Counted from the first letter of the stretch, positions 9,674 through 19,142 are shown. The stretch: DNA of 64,000 nt from Hallella mizrahii (GCF_009695775.1 NZ_VUNG01000013.1:1-64000), one strand, 5' to 3'. Notes: generated from the sequence alone by a model not told the origin. A program made the numbers and translations.

Positions 9674-10507
9674 TTAACCGACAAACGAGCGCAAGGTCTT
9701 TACGTAACTTCTCGATACGGGCACTGTATGGTGCTCGTCGCCCACGGTGAGTTGGTAGCCGTTGGAGTTGCCATGGGCGGAGAGAATGTTGTTGAGGTTG
9801 ATGATGAACGAGCGGTGGCATTGAAAGATGCTCTTCTCGTTGGCATCGGCAAGGACAGAGGTCAGCGTGGTGCGCAATTGTTGGTGCTCGATATGACCTT
9901 CTTGTAGGAAGTAGATGTCAACGCAGTTTTTCTGTGCTTCGGCGTAGAGAAAGTCGGACAGGGGGAGTGTGAGGTCGTTGCCACGCACCGACGTGTCGTG
10001 AAAGGTCACTGTCTCTCCGGCTTGCGCATCGGTGTCCTTAGGCAGCAGTTCAGCCAGACGTGTGCGCAACCGCCGCTGATATTCCAAGGCCACGATGGTG
10101 AGCGTGATGGGAATGCCGAAGAGCAGGGTGACATAGAGATAAGCCAGGACGAGTTGGGGCGAGAGCGAATTGTGGAACAACAGCGTATTGACAACACTAT
10201 TACTCATGCTGATACAGCAGAGCAATAGCAGAATGGCCACGCACTCATGCCACACCCGCCACGTCTTAACACGCCGCACCCAAGGTCTGAATACACACGC
10301 ACCATAGCACCACGTGACGGCTACAGCCAACAAGGAGAAGCAGAGTGCCACGAAAAAGATGTTTCCTTCAAACTGACCCAGGCCAAAGGGTCTGAGAAAG
10401 AAAAGAAGGAAAAATACGATGGCACCGGCAATCAGTCCTGCCTGTAGCCAGTTGCCATTGTCGTTCTGAGGCAATGGTCTTGAGAAGAAACTTATCAACC
10501 TGTTCAT
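9674..10507 (-). CDS. Membrane-anchored LytTR-family DNA-binding regulator
   Basis: Four TM helices, then LytTR domain: LPLSDFLYAEAQKNCVDIYF...FQCHRSFIINLNNI. Confidence 0.85.
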   Translation of the reverse strand: MNRLISFFSRPLPQNDNGNWLQAGLIAGAIVFFLLFFLRPFGLGQFEGNIFFVALCFSLLAVAVTWCYGACVFRPWVRRVKTWRVWHECVAILLLLCCISMSNSVVNTLLFHNSLSPQLVLAYLYVTLLFGIPITLTIVALEYQRRLRTRLAELLPKDTDAQAGETVTFHDTSVRGNDLTLPLSDFLYAEAQKNCVDIYFLQEGHIEHQQLRTTLTSVLADANEKSIFQCHRSFIINLNNILSAHGNSNGYQLTVGDEHHTVPVSRSYVKTLRSFVG

Positions 10508-11057
10508 GTTACTTCTTGGTCTTTACCTTCCTGTCGAACAGAAAGCTTTTCAGATGATAACTGTCATCGAAGGGCAACGGTCCGCCGATGATGTCGAAAT
10601 AGGCATAGCTCAGCACGCTCGTCGTAGACCAGTGACGGCGAAGATAGCCAAGTCGCGGAGCGAAAAATGGATGTGTCGGATGTTCATGTCCGCTTGTCCA
10701 TAGTCTTCCTTTTTGCAAAGATAGTGTTTTCTTTTGATAAGGCGACTCTTCTCTTGATTTTTATGTGGATTCTCTTTTTCCTGCGACTATTCACCGAAGA
10801 TTTTCGACTTTAACTTGAAGTTCGGCGCAGTCTTCCCACAGTTCAAGAGAAAGGAAAGTTTTGAGGGCTTCGGTGTAGAAAAGCAGCAGCCTCCAATCTT
10901 GGAGAAGATGTACAATGAGAAGTGTTTGGTTTGGCGTGCAAACAGCTGCATCAAGATGATTTCACCAAGTTTCTTGTCAACCGCAAGGGGGAGGGGGCGT
11001 TTCTCCTCCCCCCCTTATTTTCTTGCCTCACTAGGACGTTTTTAGGAAAAACTATTG

Positions 11058-11065
11058 TATATTTG
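11058..11065 (+). promoter_or_regulatory. -7 box TATATTTG upstream of mntH
   Basis: TAnnTTTG match 39 nt before the ATG. Confidence 0.45.
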
Positions 11066-11103
11066 CATGAGTTTATTGATACTCGCAAAAACAACGATCT
11101 GTT

Positions 11104-12363
11104 ATGAACATATTACAGGAACTGAGAAACAAGCGGCACCCCCATGTGTTGGGTGCCTTCGATATTTTCAAGTATATTGGTCCGGGACTCCTTGTTACCG
11201 TAGGTTTCATTGACCCGGGCAACTGGGCCAGTAACTTTGCCGCTGGTTCAGAGTACGGTTATGCGCTGTTGTGGGTGGTGACGCTGTCAACGATCATGCT
11301 CATCGCCTTGCAGCACAATGTGGCCCACTTAGGCATTGTCACCGGACTCTGTCTGAGTGAGGCGGCCGTGAAGTACACGCCCCGGTGGGTGGGTCGCCCC
11401 ATCGTGGTGAGTGCAGTCTTGGCGAGTATTTCCACGTCGTTGGCCGAGATCCTTGGTGGAGCCATCGCCTTGCAGATGCTTTTCGGCATCTCCATTCCGG
11501 TAGGCGCGCTATTGGTGACCATTGCTGTGCTCATCCTGCTGTTTACCAACTCTTATAAGAAAATAGAGCGTGCGGTCATCGGTTTTGTATCCATTATCGG
11601 ATTGTCGTTTATCTATGAACTCTTTTTAGTGCATGTCGACTGGGGCGAGGCGGCACGTGCCGCAGTGGTGCCCTCGGTGCCGCAAGGCTCCCTGCTCATC
11701 GTGATGAGCGTTCTCGGTGCCGTGGTCATGCCCCACAATCTTTTTCTCCATTCCGAGGTGATACAGAGCCGCGAGATCAACCTCAAGGGCGATGAGCGTA
11801 TCCGCCACATGCTCAAATATGAGTTTGCCGACACGCTCTTCTCCATGCTCGTCGGCTGGGCCATCAACTCTGCCATGATCCTCTTGGCTGCCTCGACGTT
11901 CTACACCCATGGTGAACATGTCGATGATTTGGCGCAGGCCAACGCCATGCTGGCACCGCTCTTGGGCAGCAACGCTTCCAACATCTTTGCACTGGCACTG
12001 CTCTTAGCCGGCATCTCCAGTACCATCACCAGTGGCATGGCAGCCGGTAGTATCTTTTCGGGGCTCTTCAGTGAGTCGTACAATGTCAAAGACCCTCACT
12101 CGGTAGTAGGCGTGGTGCTTTCGTTGGGCATAGCCTTACTGATCATTTTCTTTATTGGCAATCCTTTCCAGGGACTGATCATCTCGCAGATGGTGCTGAG
12201 CCTGCAACTGCCGTTCACCGTGTTCTTGCAAGTGAGTCTCACCTCATCGAAGCGTGTCATGGGCAAATACGTCAACAAGCCGTGGAACACGGCTTTCCTC
12301 TATAGCCTGGCAGGTATCGTTACTGTTCTAAATATCTGGCTTCTCGTCTCATCTTTGGCGTGA
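11104..12363 (+). CDS. mntH: Nramp family divalent metal transporter
   Basis: GPGLLVTVGFIDPGNWASNFAAGS; GAVVMPHNLFLHSEVIQSR. Confidence 0.92.
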   Translation: MNILQELRNKRHPHVLGAFDIFKYIGPGLLVTVGFIDPGNWASNFAAGSEYGYALLWVVTLSTIMLIALQHNVAHLGIVTGLCLSEAAVKYTPRWVGRPIVVSAVLASISTSLAEILGGAIALQMLFGISIPVGALLVTIAVLILLFTNSYKKIERAVIGFVSIIGLSFIYELFLVHVDWGEAARAAVVPSVPQGSLLIVMSVLGAVVMPHNLFLHSEVIQSREINLKGDERIRHMLKYEFADTLFSMLVGWAINSAMILLAASTFYTHGEHVDDLAQANAMLAPLLGSNASNIFALALLLAGISSTITSGMAAGSIFSGLFSESYNVKDPHSVVGVVLSLGIALLIIFFIGNPFQGLIISQMVLSLQLPFTVFLQVSLTSSKRVMGKYVNKPWNTAFLYSLAGIVTVLNIWLLVSSLA

Positions 12364-12390
12364 GGTACATGAGCAATATATTATAAATAT

Positions 12391-13491
12391 ATGAGTAGAA
12401 ACCAACAAATCATTCGTACAAGTTTGGTGGGCATTGCCGCCAACCTCTTCCTTGCCGCCTTTAAAGCCGTGGCAGGGTGGATAGCTGGGTCGGTGGCTAT
12501 CATCATGGATGCGGTCAACAACCTCAGCGATGCACTCTCGTCTGTCATTACCATTGTCGGCACAAAACTCTCAGAGAAACCCGCCGACCGCGTCCATCCT
12601 TTTGGTTACGGTCGTGTGGAATATTTCAGTGCCATCATTATCTCGGTTATCGTCCTTTCCACGGGTATTCTCTCTTTGGTGGAGAGTGTAAAGAAGATTT
12701 TCGATCCCACCAATCCTTCCTACACCGCTGTCACGCTTACAATTATAATTGTGGCCATCGTGGTTAAACTCGTCTTGGGTTGGTATGTGAAGAAGCAGGG
12801 CCGCCAGTTACAGAGCAACGCCTTAGAGGCCAGCGGTGCTGATGCCACTTTCGATGCCGTAGTGACGCTCTCCACGCTTGTCTCCGCCGGTATCATGCTT
12901 TTTACAGGGGTCAACCTTGATGGCATTCTCGGCTCAATCATCTCGCTTGTCATCATCAAGGCTGGCATAGAGATGATTGGAGCACCTGTAGGCCAGCTGC
13001 TCGGCGAGAGCATCTCGAAGGAGATGATGGTCAACATCAAGAACGATGTGAAGCAGTTTGCAGGCGTTCTCGGTGTTTACGACATTATCCTCAACTACTA
13101 CGGTCCTAATGCCATCATCGGTTCGCTCCACGTCAGTGTGCCAGAATCCATGACGGCCAACCGCATTCATGGCCTCACACGGTCCATCACCAAGCTACTC
13201 TATGACAAGTATCATGTCATCGTTACGGTGGGTATCTATGCTGTTTGCGACCATGGCAAGGAGAGTGAACTGCAAAAGGGTGTGATGGTTTTCCTGAAGA
13301 GCTACCCCCATATCGAGCAGGTACATGGCTACTTCTATCTTGAGGAGAAGCGCACAGTCACCTTCGACGTGGTGCCCGACGACTCGATTCACGATGACAA
13401 TGCCTTTCAGTATCAGCTCCTTCAGGCCATCCGCAAGGTTTATCCCGGCTATATATTCAACATCGTCATCGACCATATCTATTGCAAGTAA
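12391..13491 (+). CDS. Cation diffusion facilitator family transporter
   Basis: AIIMDAVNNLSDALSSVITIVGTKLSEKPADRVHPFGYGRVEYFSA; six TM region. Confidence 0.92.
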   Translation: MSRNQQIIRTSLVGIAANLFLAAFKAVAGWIAGSVAIIMDAVNNLSDALSSVITIVGTKLSEKPADRVHPFGYGRVEYFSAIIISVIVLSTGILSLVESVKKIFDPTNPSYTAVTLTIIIVAIVVKLVLGWYVKKQGRQLQSNALEASGADATFDAVVTLSTLVSAGIMLFTGVNLDGILGSIISLVIIKAGIEMIGAPVGQLLGESISKEMMVNIKNDVKQFAGVLGVYDIILNYYGPNAIIGSLHVSVPESMTANRIHGLTRSITKLLYDKYHVIVTVGIYAVCDHGKESELQKGVMVFLKSYPHIEQVHGYFYLEEKRTVTFDVVPDDSIHDDNAFQYQLLQAIRKVYPGYIFNIVIDHIYCK

Positions 13492-13493
13492 GT

Positions 13494-13785
13494 ATCCGCA
13501 AGCCGCGGACACAAGAGGAATACGAGAAGAAGATTAAGGAGAATATCGGTGTGGTGGATAACATGAACCGTATGGTCGACAACATGCTCATGCTTACACG
13601 CGCCGATAGTTCCCACTTTCGATTGCATTCCACCGACGTAGGCATCCGTGAACTGCTCAGCGAGACGTGCAGCGCCTATTCCAATCAGATCATCCGACGT
13701 GGCATTCATATCCGGTCTGATTGGTGCCACCGTTCATTTTGATAGTTGTCCGGAAGGACCAACGACGGTAACAGTGGAGCTATAA
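13494..13785 (+). pseudogene. Histidine kinase remnant with internal deletion
   Basis: KPRTQEEYEKKIKENIGVVDNMNRMVDNMLMLTRADSS (HisKA-like) followed out of frame by GLIGATVHFDSCPEGPTTVTVEL*. Confidence 0.7.
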
Positions 13786-13992
13786 GACTGTCCTTTCCCA
13801 TATGGCATTCCTATGAGAAATGTGGGAAATTTCATGGTTTTCATAGGAATAACATGTAATCCTGCCTAAAGGTTAGCTCTATGGGGAAAGAGTCTCCTTT
13901 GCAGCCTGGCCAGGCGTGTATCCGACTAAGAGAATGGGCAACAGCAAAGACGGAGGAAGTGGCAGCAGCATGATGCCAACGGCTCTTTAAGG

Positions 13993-14481
13993 CTAAAGGA
14001 TCTCTAAGGCGATGGCAGCACAGGCCTCGGCATCGGCGAGCGCATGGTGATGGTTCTTGAGATCATAGCCACAGCGTGCGGCGATGATGTCGAGGTTGTG
14101 GTGTCCGCCGGGCCACACACGTCGCGAGGCGATGAGCGTGCAGTAGAAAGGATAGTCGGGATAGTCCATGCCATACATTCGGAAGACTGCTTTCAGGCAG
14201 TTTTCGTCAAAAGCCTTGTTGTGGGCTACGAGGGGCAGACCTGCTATCTTGGGCTCTATCTGCTTCCATACGTCGGGGAAGATGGGTGCGTCTTCGGTGT
14301 CTTCCCGGCAGAGTCCGTTGACGCTGGAGCAACGCCAGTTGTAGTAGTCGGGCTCGGGGTGGATGAGCGAGTAGAACGAGTCGACCATCTCGCCGTTTTT
14401 CACGATCACCACGCCCACGGCGCAGACGCTGGTACGCTCGAAGTTGGCGGTCTCGAAGTCGATGGCTGCAAAGTCTTTCAT
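13993..14481 (-). CDS. 3'-5' exonuclease (DnaQ/epsilon-like)
   Basis: MKDFAAIDFETANFERTSVCAVGVV...HNKAFD...HHALADAEACA. Confidence 0.88.
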   Translation of the reverse strand: MKDFAAIDFETANFERTSVCAVGVVIVKNGEMVDSFYSLIHPEPDYYNWRCSSVNGLCREDTEDAPIFPDVWKQIEPKIAGLPLVAHNKAFDENCLKAVFRMYGMDYPDYPFYCTLIASRRVWPGGHHNLDIIAARCGYDLKNHHHALADAEACAAIALEIL

Positions 14482-14533
14482 GGCTGTTGATTTGTGTAGA
14501 GAAAAAGCAAGGGAATCGTTTCCCCCCTGCCGT

Positions 14534-15445
14534 CTATTTGTTGTTAGGGCAGAGCAATGGTTTGGCACAGTCTTGGATGCGCTTCACGATCATGTCGAGC
14601 ATCTTATGGCGGATGAAGTTGTCGGCGGTGATCATGACGATCTCGCGTCGTGGTTCCGGCAGGGCAAAGGGACGTACCAGTCGCTTTTGAGCGTCTTCCA
14701 ACTGCGAGATGGCCATCTCCGGTATGAAGGTCACGCCTTTGCCATTCTCCACGATTCTCATAAATGTCTCGATACTTCCCAAAGTATAGGCTTTCTTGCT
14801 GACGGCAGCAGATTTCAGATGACAGAACTTTACGAGCTGGTCGCGGAAGCAGTGTCCCTCGTCGAGCAACCACAGAAACTCCCCGTTTAGATCGGTTGTC
14901 TTGATACGCTCCTTGGCAAACAAGGGATCGCCTTCAGAGATATAGGCAAAGTACTTCTCGGTGTAGAGATGTGTGCTGTTGAACATCTCCAGTCCTTCGA
15001 TCTTAGCCAGTATCCCGGCGTCAATGTCACCATTGAGCAAGGCCTGTTTCATGTCCTTGGTTTTCAACTCGACGATGCGCAGATCCATTTCTGGATGCTC
15101 CCTCATCAACTGTGGGAAGAAATGGGGGATAAGATAGGGAGCAATGGTCGGAAGCACGCCGATGGTGAATGTCCCGAGATAAGTATCCTTCTCTTCCTCG
15201 ACGATCTCTTTGAGGCGTCTGGACTGATAGAGCACCTCCTTAGCCTGTCGGATGACAGCCTGTCCAGCCTTGGTGGTGATGATGGGCTGTCGTCGACGGT
15301 CGAAGATCTTGATGCCCAACTCATTTTCCAGTTTCTGAATCATGGAGCTGAGCGTAGGCTGCGTGACATCGCAATAGTCAGCAGCTTTGGCGAAGTTGCC
15401 TAAGCGGTTGAGGGCTAAGATATATTCCAGTTGCTGTAGGGTCAT
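14534..15445 (-). CDS. oxyR: LysR-family peroxide regulator OxyR
   Basis: LysR HTH N-terminus MTLQQLEYILALNRLGNFAKAADYCDVTQPTLSSMIQKLE; conserved LDEGHCFRDQ. Confidence 0.85.
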   Translation of the reverse strand: MTLQQLEYILALNRLGNFAKAADYCDVTQPTLSSMIQKLENELGIKIFDRRRQPIITTKAGQAVIRQAKEVLYQSRRLKEIVEEEKDTYLGTFTIGVLPTIAPYLIPHFFPQLMREHPEMDLRIVELKTKDMKQALLNGDIDAGILAKIEGLEMFNSTHLYTEKYFAYISEGDPLFAKERIKTTDLNGEFLWLLDEGHCFRDQLVKFCHLKSAAVSKKAYTLGSIETFMRIVENGKGVTFIPEMAISQLEDAQKRLVRPFALPEPRREIVMITADNFIRHKMLDMIVKRIQDCAKPLLCPNNK

Positions 15446-15507
15446 GTCTCTTGTTTTTAATCTTTTGTTCCCCCTATTTGTGTAGTAGGGCCTGCATGAA
15501 TATCTCT

Positions 15508-15533
15508 TGCAAATATCGCAAAAATATCTGAGA
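15508..15533. promoter_or_regulatory. TGCAAATATCGCAAAAATATCTGAGA box upstream of oxyR
   Basis: 25/26 identical to 19175-19200 upstream of the Rpn operon; inverted-repeat layout. Confidence 0.5.
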
Positions 15534-15820
15534 TGAACAAGGATTCCTGGTATTTATCGACTACTCTTTTTGCTGGAGACGCCTGCCGATAGGAGAGAGA
15601 GGCCTGATTGTCTGTTTTAATAAAGTCTGCTGTGTGCTGACATCCTCGGGTATGCCCAGCTGTATGATAGAAGGCATAAAGAGGACGGAAAACTTCTTTT
15701 GAATGGGTAAAGATACACAACAAAAGACTGTCACGATTTCCTTTGCTTCTAGAGAGAAGCAGAGAAGCTTTTTGAGGGGAAAGCATGTTTGTAAAGAGCA
15801 AAAAGGGGTGGCGAAATGTG

Positions 15821-15985
15821 AAAAAAGCGTGATTGTAGTGTCATCTTGGCCTTTTCTCACTATAAAACAACCGAGATGACCGTGTGAAAAAGGCGTGATG
15901 ATGGAAAATTCTCTAGAGAATTTTTCGTCAGAAAGGCTTTTTTTGTAAGACGAATAAATGTAATGTTTATTCAAGTCGTTAGTAG
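15821..15985. other. Non-coding structured element, copy A
   Basis: GTGAAAAAAGCGTGATTGTA, CATCTTGG...CCGAGATG hairpin, AAAATTCTCTAGAGAATTTT palindrome, TCAGAAAGGCTTTTTT, GAATAAA/TTTATTC hairpin; same motifs at 56.28-56.46 kb. Confidence 0.55.
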
Positions 15986-16139
15986 TTAACAAGTTAAGAA
16001 TGTTGACGAGAATCGAAAAATCACGGGCAAAGACGTGCTCGCTCGAAAAGAACGCCTTCTCGTGGCCACTTTTTTGTCAGATAATTAAACAAATGCAGTT
16101 TTTTTACTTGGAAGACTTTCGTGTATGCCATAAAAACAT

Positions 16140-16147
16140 TATCTTTG
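16140..16147 (+). promoter_or_regulatory. -7 box TATCTTTG upstream of the TPR gene
   Basis: TAnnTTTG match 35 nt before the ATG. Confidence 0.55.
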
Positions 16148-16181
16148 CAGCAACGTACTAAAAATTTAATTATTTAGAGAG

Positions 16182-17240
16182 ATGAAGAGACTTACTACCC
16201 TTTTACTACTGGTCATGGCGATGGTCCTGACGGTGAGTGCCAACAATCAGTCCAACGACAACATCCGGCGGGGTGACTCCTGCATGGTGGACTATGATCT
16301 GAAACATGCCCTGGAGTTTTACCTCAAAGCTTTGCCCAGTGACGGCAGTGCTGCCTTGCGCATGAAGATCGCCAACGCCTATTATCGTCAGAGCAACTAT
16401 GCCAAGTGCCTCGATATTGTCAATGAACTGCCCGCTGATTCGCTCGACCATGATACCATGCACCATCTGTTTGACTGCTGCAGGGCGCTTGGACTCAACC
16501 AGCAGACAATAGGGTGGGGCGAGGCTCTTGTCAAGCGGTGGCCGATGGATGGAGAGGCTGTGGCGAAGCTCGCTAAGGAATATTTGCTTTCGGGGTTGAA
16601 AGACAAGGCAGAAATTGTCTGTAACAGATTTTGGCTGAAAGACGAGACCTGCATGGCAGTCAATGATATCATGGCCGACGTGTATATGGCCCAACGGCAG
16701 TGGGTATTGGCCAAGGACAGCTATCTGCTGTTGTTGCAACAGGGCGACTCCACTTATAAGAACATGCTCAACCTTGGCGTGAGCTATGAGCGACTGGAGC
16801 ATCCGGCAGAGGCACGGAAGGCTTTGGACGTGGCCATCGCCATGTCAGACTCCTCGGTTGCTGCTCCGCTCTATCATCAAGGAGTGGTGCTTGGTGCCTT
16901 GGGCGATTACAAAGCGTCGATGGACTGCTTCCATCGTGCTTTGGAATTGCTGCGACCCGACAGTGCGGTGATGTTTTCCTGTTATCGCGGTTTAGCGGAA
17001 GGTGAATATGCCGGGCAGGACTATCGTCGGGCACTCGATGATTTCGTTCTGGCAGAAGGCTATGATCCGAACTCTATCAGTACACCTTATTATATAGGTA
17101 TCTGTTCAGAGGTTCTTGGCAAGAGACAAGAGGCTAAAGCCGCTTATCAGCGTTTCCTGCAAAGGGCAGCAGACGTGGAGAGTCCCAACAAAGAACTGAG
17201 GAAGATGATGGCGGATGCCAAAAAGAGAATAGGAAGGTAA
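16182..17240 (+). CDS. Secreted tetratricopeptide repeat protein
   Basis: Signal peptide plus several TPR motifs. Confidence 0.82.
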   Translation: MKRLTTLLLLVMAMVLTVSANNQSNDNIRRGDSCMVDYDLKHALEFYLKALPSDGSAALRMKIANAYYRQSNYAKCLDIVNELPADSLDHDTMHHLFDCCRALGLNQQTIGWGEALVKRWPMDGEAVAKLAKEYLLSGLKDKAEIVCNRFWLKDETCMAVNDIMADVYMAQRQWVLAKDSYLLLLQQGDSTYKNMLNLGVSYERLEHPAEARKALDVAIAMSDSSVAAPLYHQGVVLGALGDYKASMDCFHRALELLRPDSAVMFSCYRGLAEGEYAGQDYRRALDDFVLAEGYDPNSISTPYYIGICSEVLGKRQEAKAAYQRFLQRAADVESPNKELRKMMADAKKRIGR

Positions 17241-17289
17241 GAGTCGATCTGAAACGATTCTTCTTTAATTGATACTTACGAAGATCGTT

Positions 17290-18072
17290 TCACTTGTTTT
17301 CTGTACTTGTGTCGATGTCATAGCCATAGAGTGCATAGTCGGCACGCGCAGGGTCATCGGGAAAGACCTCGCGCATCAGTCGGGTAAGAGCGACGACAGC
17401 TCTCCATCCGTTTGTTTTTCCGATGTCGAGGTGCAGCTTGTTGGCCGTTTGCATTACATGGGTGTCGAGTGGGATAAACAGATGACGCTTATCGATGAAG
17501 TCGCTCCATAGCCCTAAGTCTACGGGCGATCCGCTGCGCACCATCCAACGAAGAAACATACAAGGGCGTTTGCAGACAGATGTGTAGGGCATGGGCACAA
17601 GGCCCTTGATGCCTCGTTGACGGAAGTAAGTGGCAAAGGCAGAGAGAACGGCTTCTACGTCGGTTGTGTCCTCTGCCTTTTTATCAGCTTTTCCTGCGGC
17701 ATTTTGTGCAAAGTGCCCTAATGTGCCGTAGCTGCGGAGGAGATCGTGCAAGGCTGTGAGCAGTGCATGGATGTCGGCAAAGGTATAGAGACGATAGAAG
17801 CATTGAGGTGAAGGAGTGAGTGCATGGTCAAAAGTTCCGCTGGCTATCCAATTGTAAGGATGCCACTGAGCCATGTTCATCAACTGCTCAATCTTTGGCA
17901 AAAATTGTTGGCGCGAGCCATAGCTGAGACACATGGCCAGGAAAGCTGTCATCTCCTGGTCGAGTGGATCACTCACCTGGTGCATGAACCAAGAAGGATC
18001 GTCCTTGATAAATGATGCGGTCTCGTAGCGATCGGCAAGAGAGGCCATGAGCTGACGTAGTGCTTTGTTCAT
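17290..18072 (-). CDS. TIGR02757 family protein
   Basis: Full-length resemblance: DPLDQEMTAFLAMCLSYGSRQQFLPKIEQLM...FLRWMVRSGSPVDLGLW...LFIPLDTHV. Confidence 0.82.
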   Translation of the reverse strand: MNKALRQLMASLADRYETASFIKDDPSWFMHQVSDPLDQEMTAFLAMCLSYGSRQQFLPKIEQLMNMAQWHPYNWIASGTFDHALTPSPQCFYRLYTFADIHALLTALHDLLRSYGTLGHFAQNAAGKADKKAEDTTDVEAVLSAFATYFRQRGIKGLVPMPYTSVCKRPCMFLRWMVRSGSPVDLGLWSDFIDKRHLFIPLDTHVMQTANKLHLDIGKTNGWRAVVALTRLMREVFPDDPARADYALYGYDIDTSTENK

Positions 18073-19142
18073 AGCTTTTCTATCTGATCGATGGTCAGAC
18101 CTGTGGTTTTGGCTATGTCGGCAATGGGATAGTTAAGGGCCTTCAGCTTTTGGGCCATCTCAAGCATCAAAGCCGTGCGGCCTTTTTCGATACCTTTCTC
18201 GATGCCTTGCTGCAAGCCTTTCTCGATGCCTTGCTGCATACCTTTCTCGATACCTTGCTGCATACCTTTCTCGATGCCTTGCTGCATACCTTTCTCGATA
18301 CCTTGCTGCATACCTTTCTCGATGCCTTGCTGCAAGCCTTTCTCGATACCTTTCTCCATGCCCATCTCCATGCCTTTCTTCATACCCTTTTCCAATCCTT
18401 CTTTCATACCTTGCTGGGTTCCGTACTTAAGGGCATCATCCTTGATGGTGCGCTCAACCATGACGGCATCCCAGAACTCTTCGTAACCATAGAGCTGAGC
18501 CTCAGTATAGGACGATTCTTCCAATAGGGTGACAGCCTTATGGATCTCAGGATTCTCGATGAACTCGTCAGGAATTTCGCGCACATCGTCGTGCATCTCT
18601 GTGAGGAAACGGAGCCATAGCACCATCATCTTTTTGTCGAGTACACTCTGGGGCTTGAACTTGGGCAGCTCCACAAAGACGAAATGTAGTCCGTCGATGA
18701 CTTTGTCGGTATGCTCAATGTTGACGATGTCGTAGAGGTGGTAGAACTCCTTCATCTTTGGTTCAAAGATGTCGTTGACCAAGCTCAGCGAGTACACTGG
18801 TTGGAGATAGCTGTAGTGGCAGGCCTTATCGAGCTGGCGCACATAAGCTTTAGAGGCGTTGAAAAGTACGCGTTGCATAAACGTGTCGGTCCAGTACATC
18901 TGCATCTCCACGAGAAACTGTCGTCCATGTGTGTCCCTGCAGCGCACGTCGACGATAGTGTTCTTTTTCAGAGGTGTGTTGGGCACCAGTTCGGCAGGAA
19001 GAAACTCCACAGTCTCTATCTGCTCCCCGTCTTTGAAGGGAAGCAGTGCATTAAGAAAACTGGTAGTCAAGTCAGGATGCTCACCAAAGATCTTCTTAAA
19101 AGTCAGGTCGGCTCGTGGATCCAAATATCTTAATACCTTCAT
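18069..19142 (-). CDS. Rpn-family recombination-promoting nuclease / putative transposase (PD-(D/E)XK)
   Basis: DPRADLTFKKIFGEHPDLTTSFLNALL...DVRCRDTHGRQFLVEMQ; C-terminal KGMQQGIE repeats. Confidence 0.88.
   Translation of the reverse strand: MKVLRYLDPRADLTFKKIFGEHPDLTTSFLNALLPFKDGEQIETVEFLPAELVPNTPLKKNTIVDVRCRDTHGRQFLVEMQMYWTDTFMQRVLFNASKAYVRQLDKACHYSYLQPVYSLSLVNDIFEPKMKEFYHLYDIVNIEHTDKVIDGLHFVFVELPKFKPQSVLDKKMMVLWLRFLTEMHDDVREIPDEFIENPEIHKAVTLLEESSYTEAQLYGYEEFWDAVMVERTIKDDALKYGTQQGMKEGLEKGMKKGMEMGMEKGIEKGLQQGIEKGMQQGIEKGMQQGIEKGMQQGIEKGMQQGIEKGLQQGIEKGIEKGRTALMLEMAQKLKALNYPIADIAKTTGLTIDQIEKL
18176..18400 (-). repeat. 24 bp coding tandem repeats encoding (I/M)EKG(M/L)QQG
   Basis: Repeated cctttctcgataccttgctgcata units. 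Confidence 0.85.

Noticed and set aside
10815-11107. ORFs between LytTR and mntH
   Set aside because: No homology I recognise; they overlap a G/C hairpin and the mntH promoter.
18150-18527. ORFs antisense to the Rpn repeat region
   Set aside because: Low-complexity complement of the 24 bp coding repeats.
18069-19142. Active transposon based on the putative-transposase name
   Set aside because: Rpn-family proteins are PD-(D/E)XK nucleases; no terminal inverted repeats or target duplication seen around the gene.
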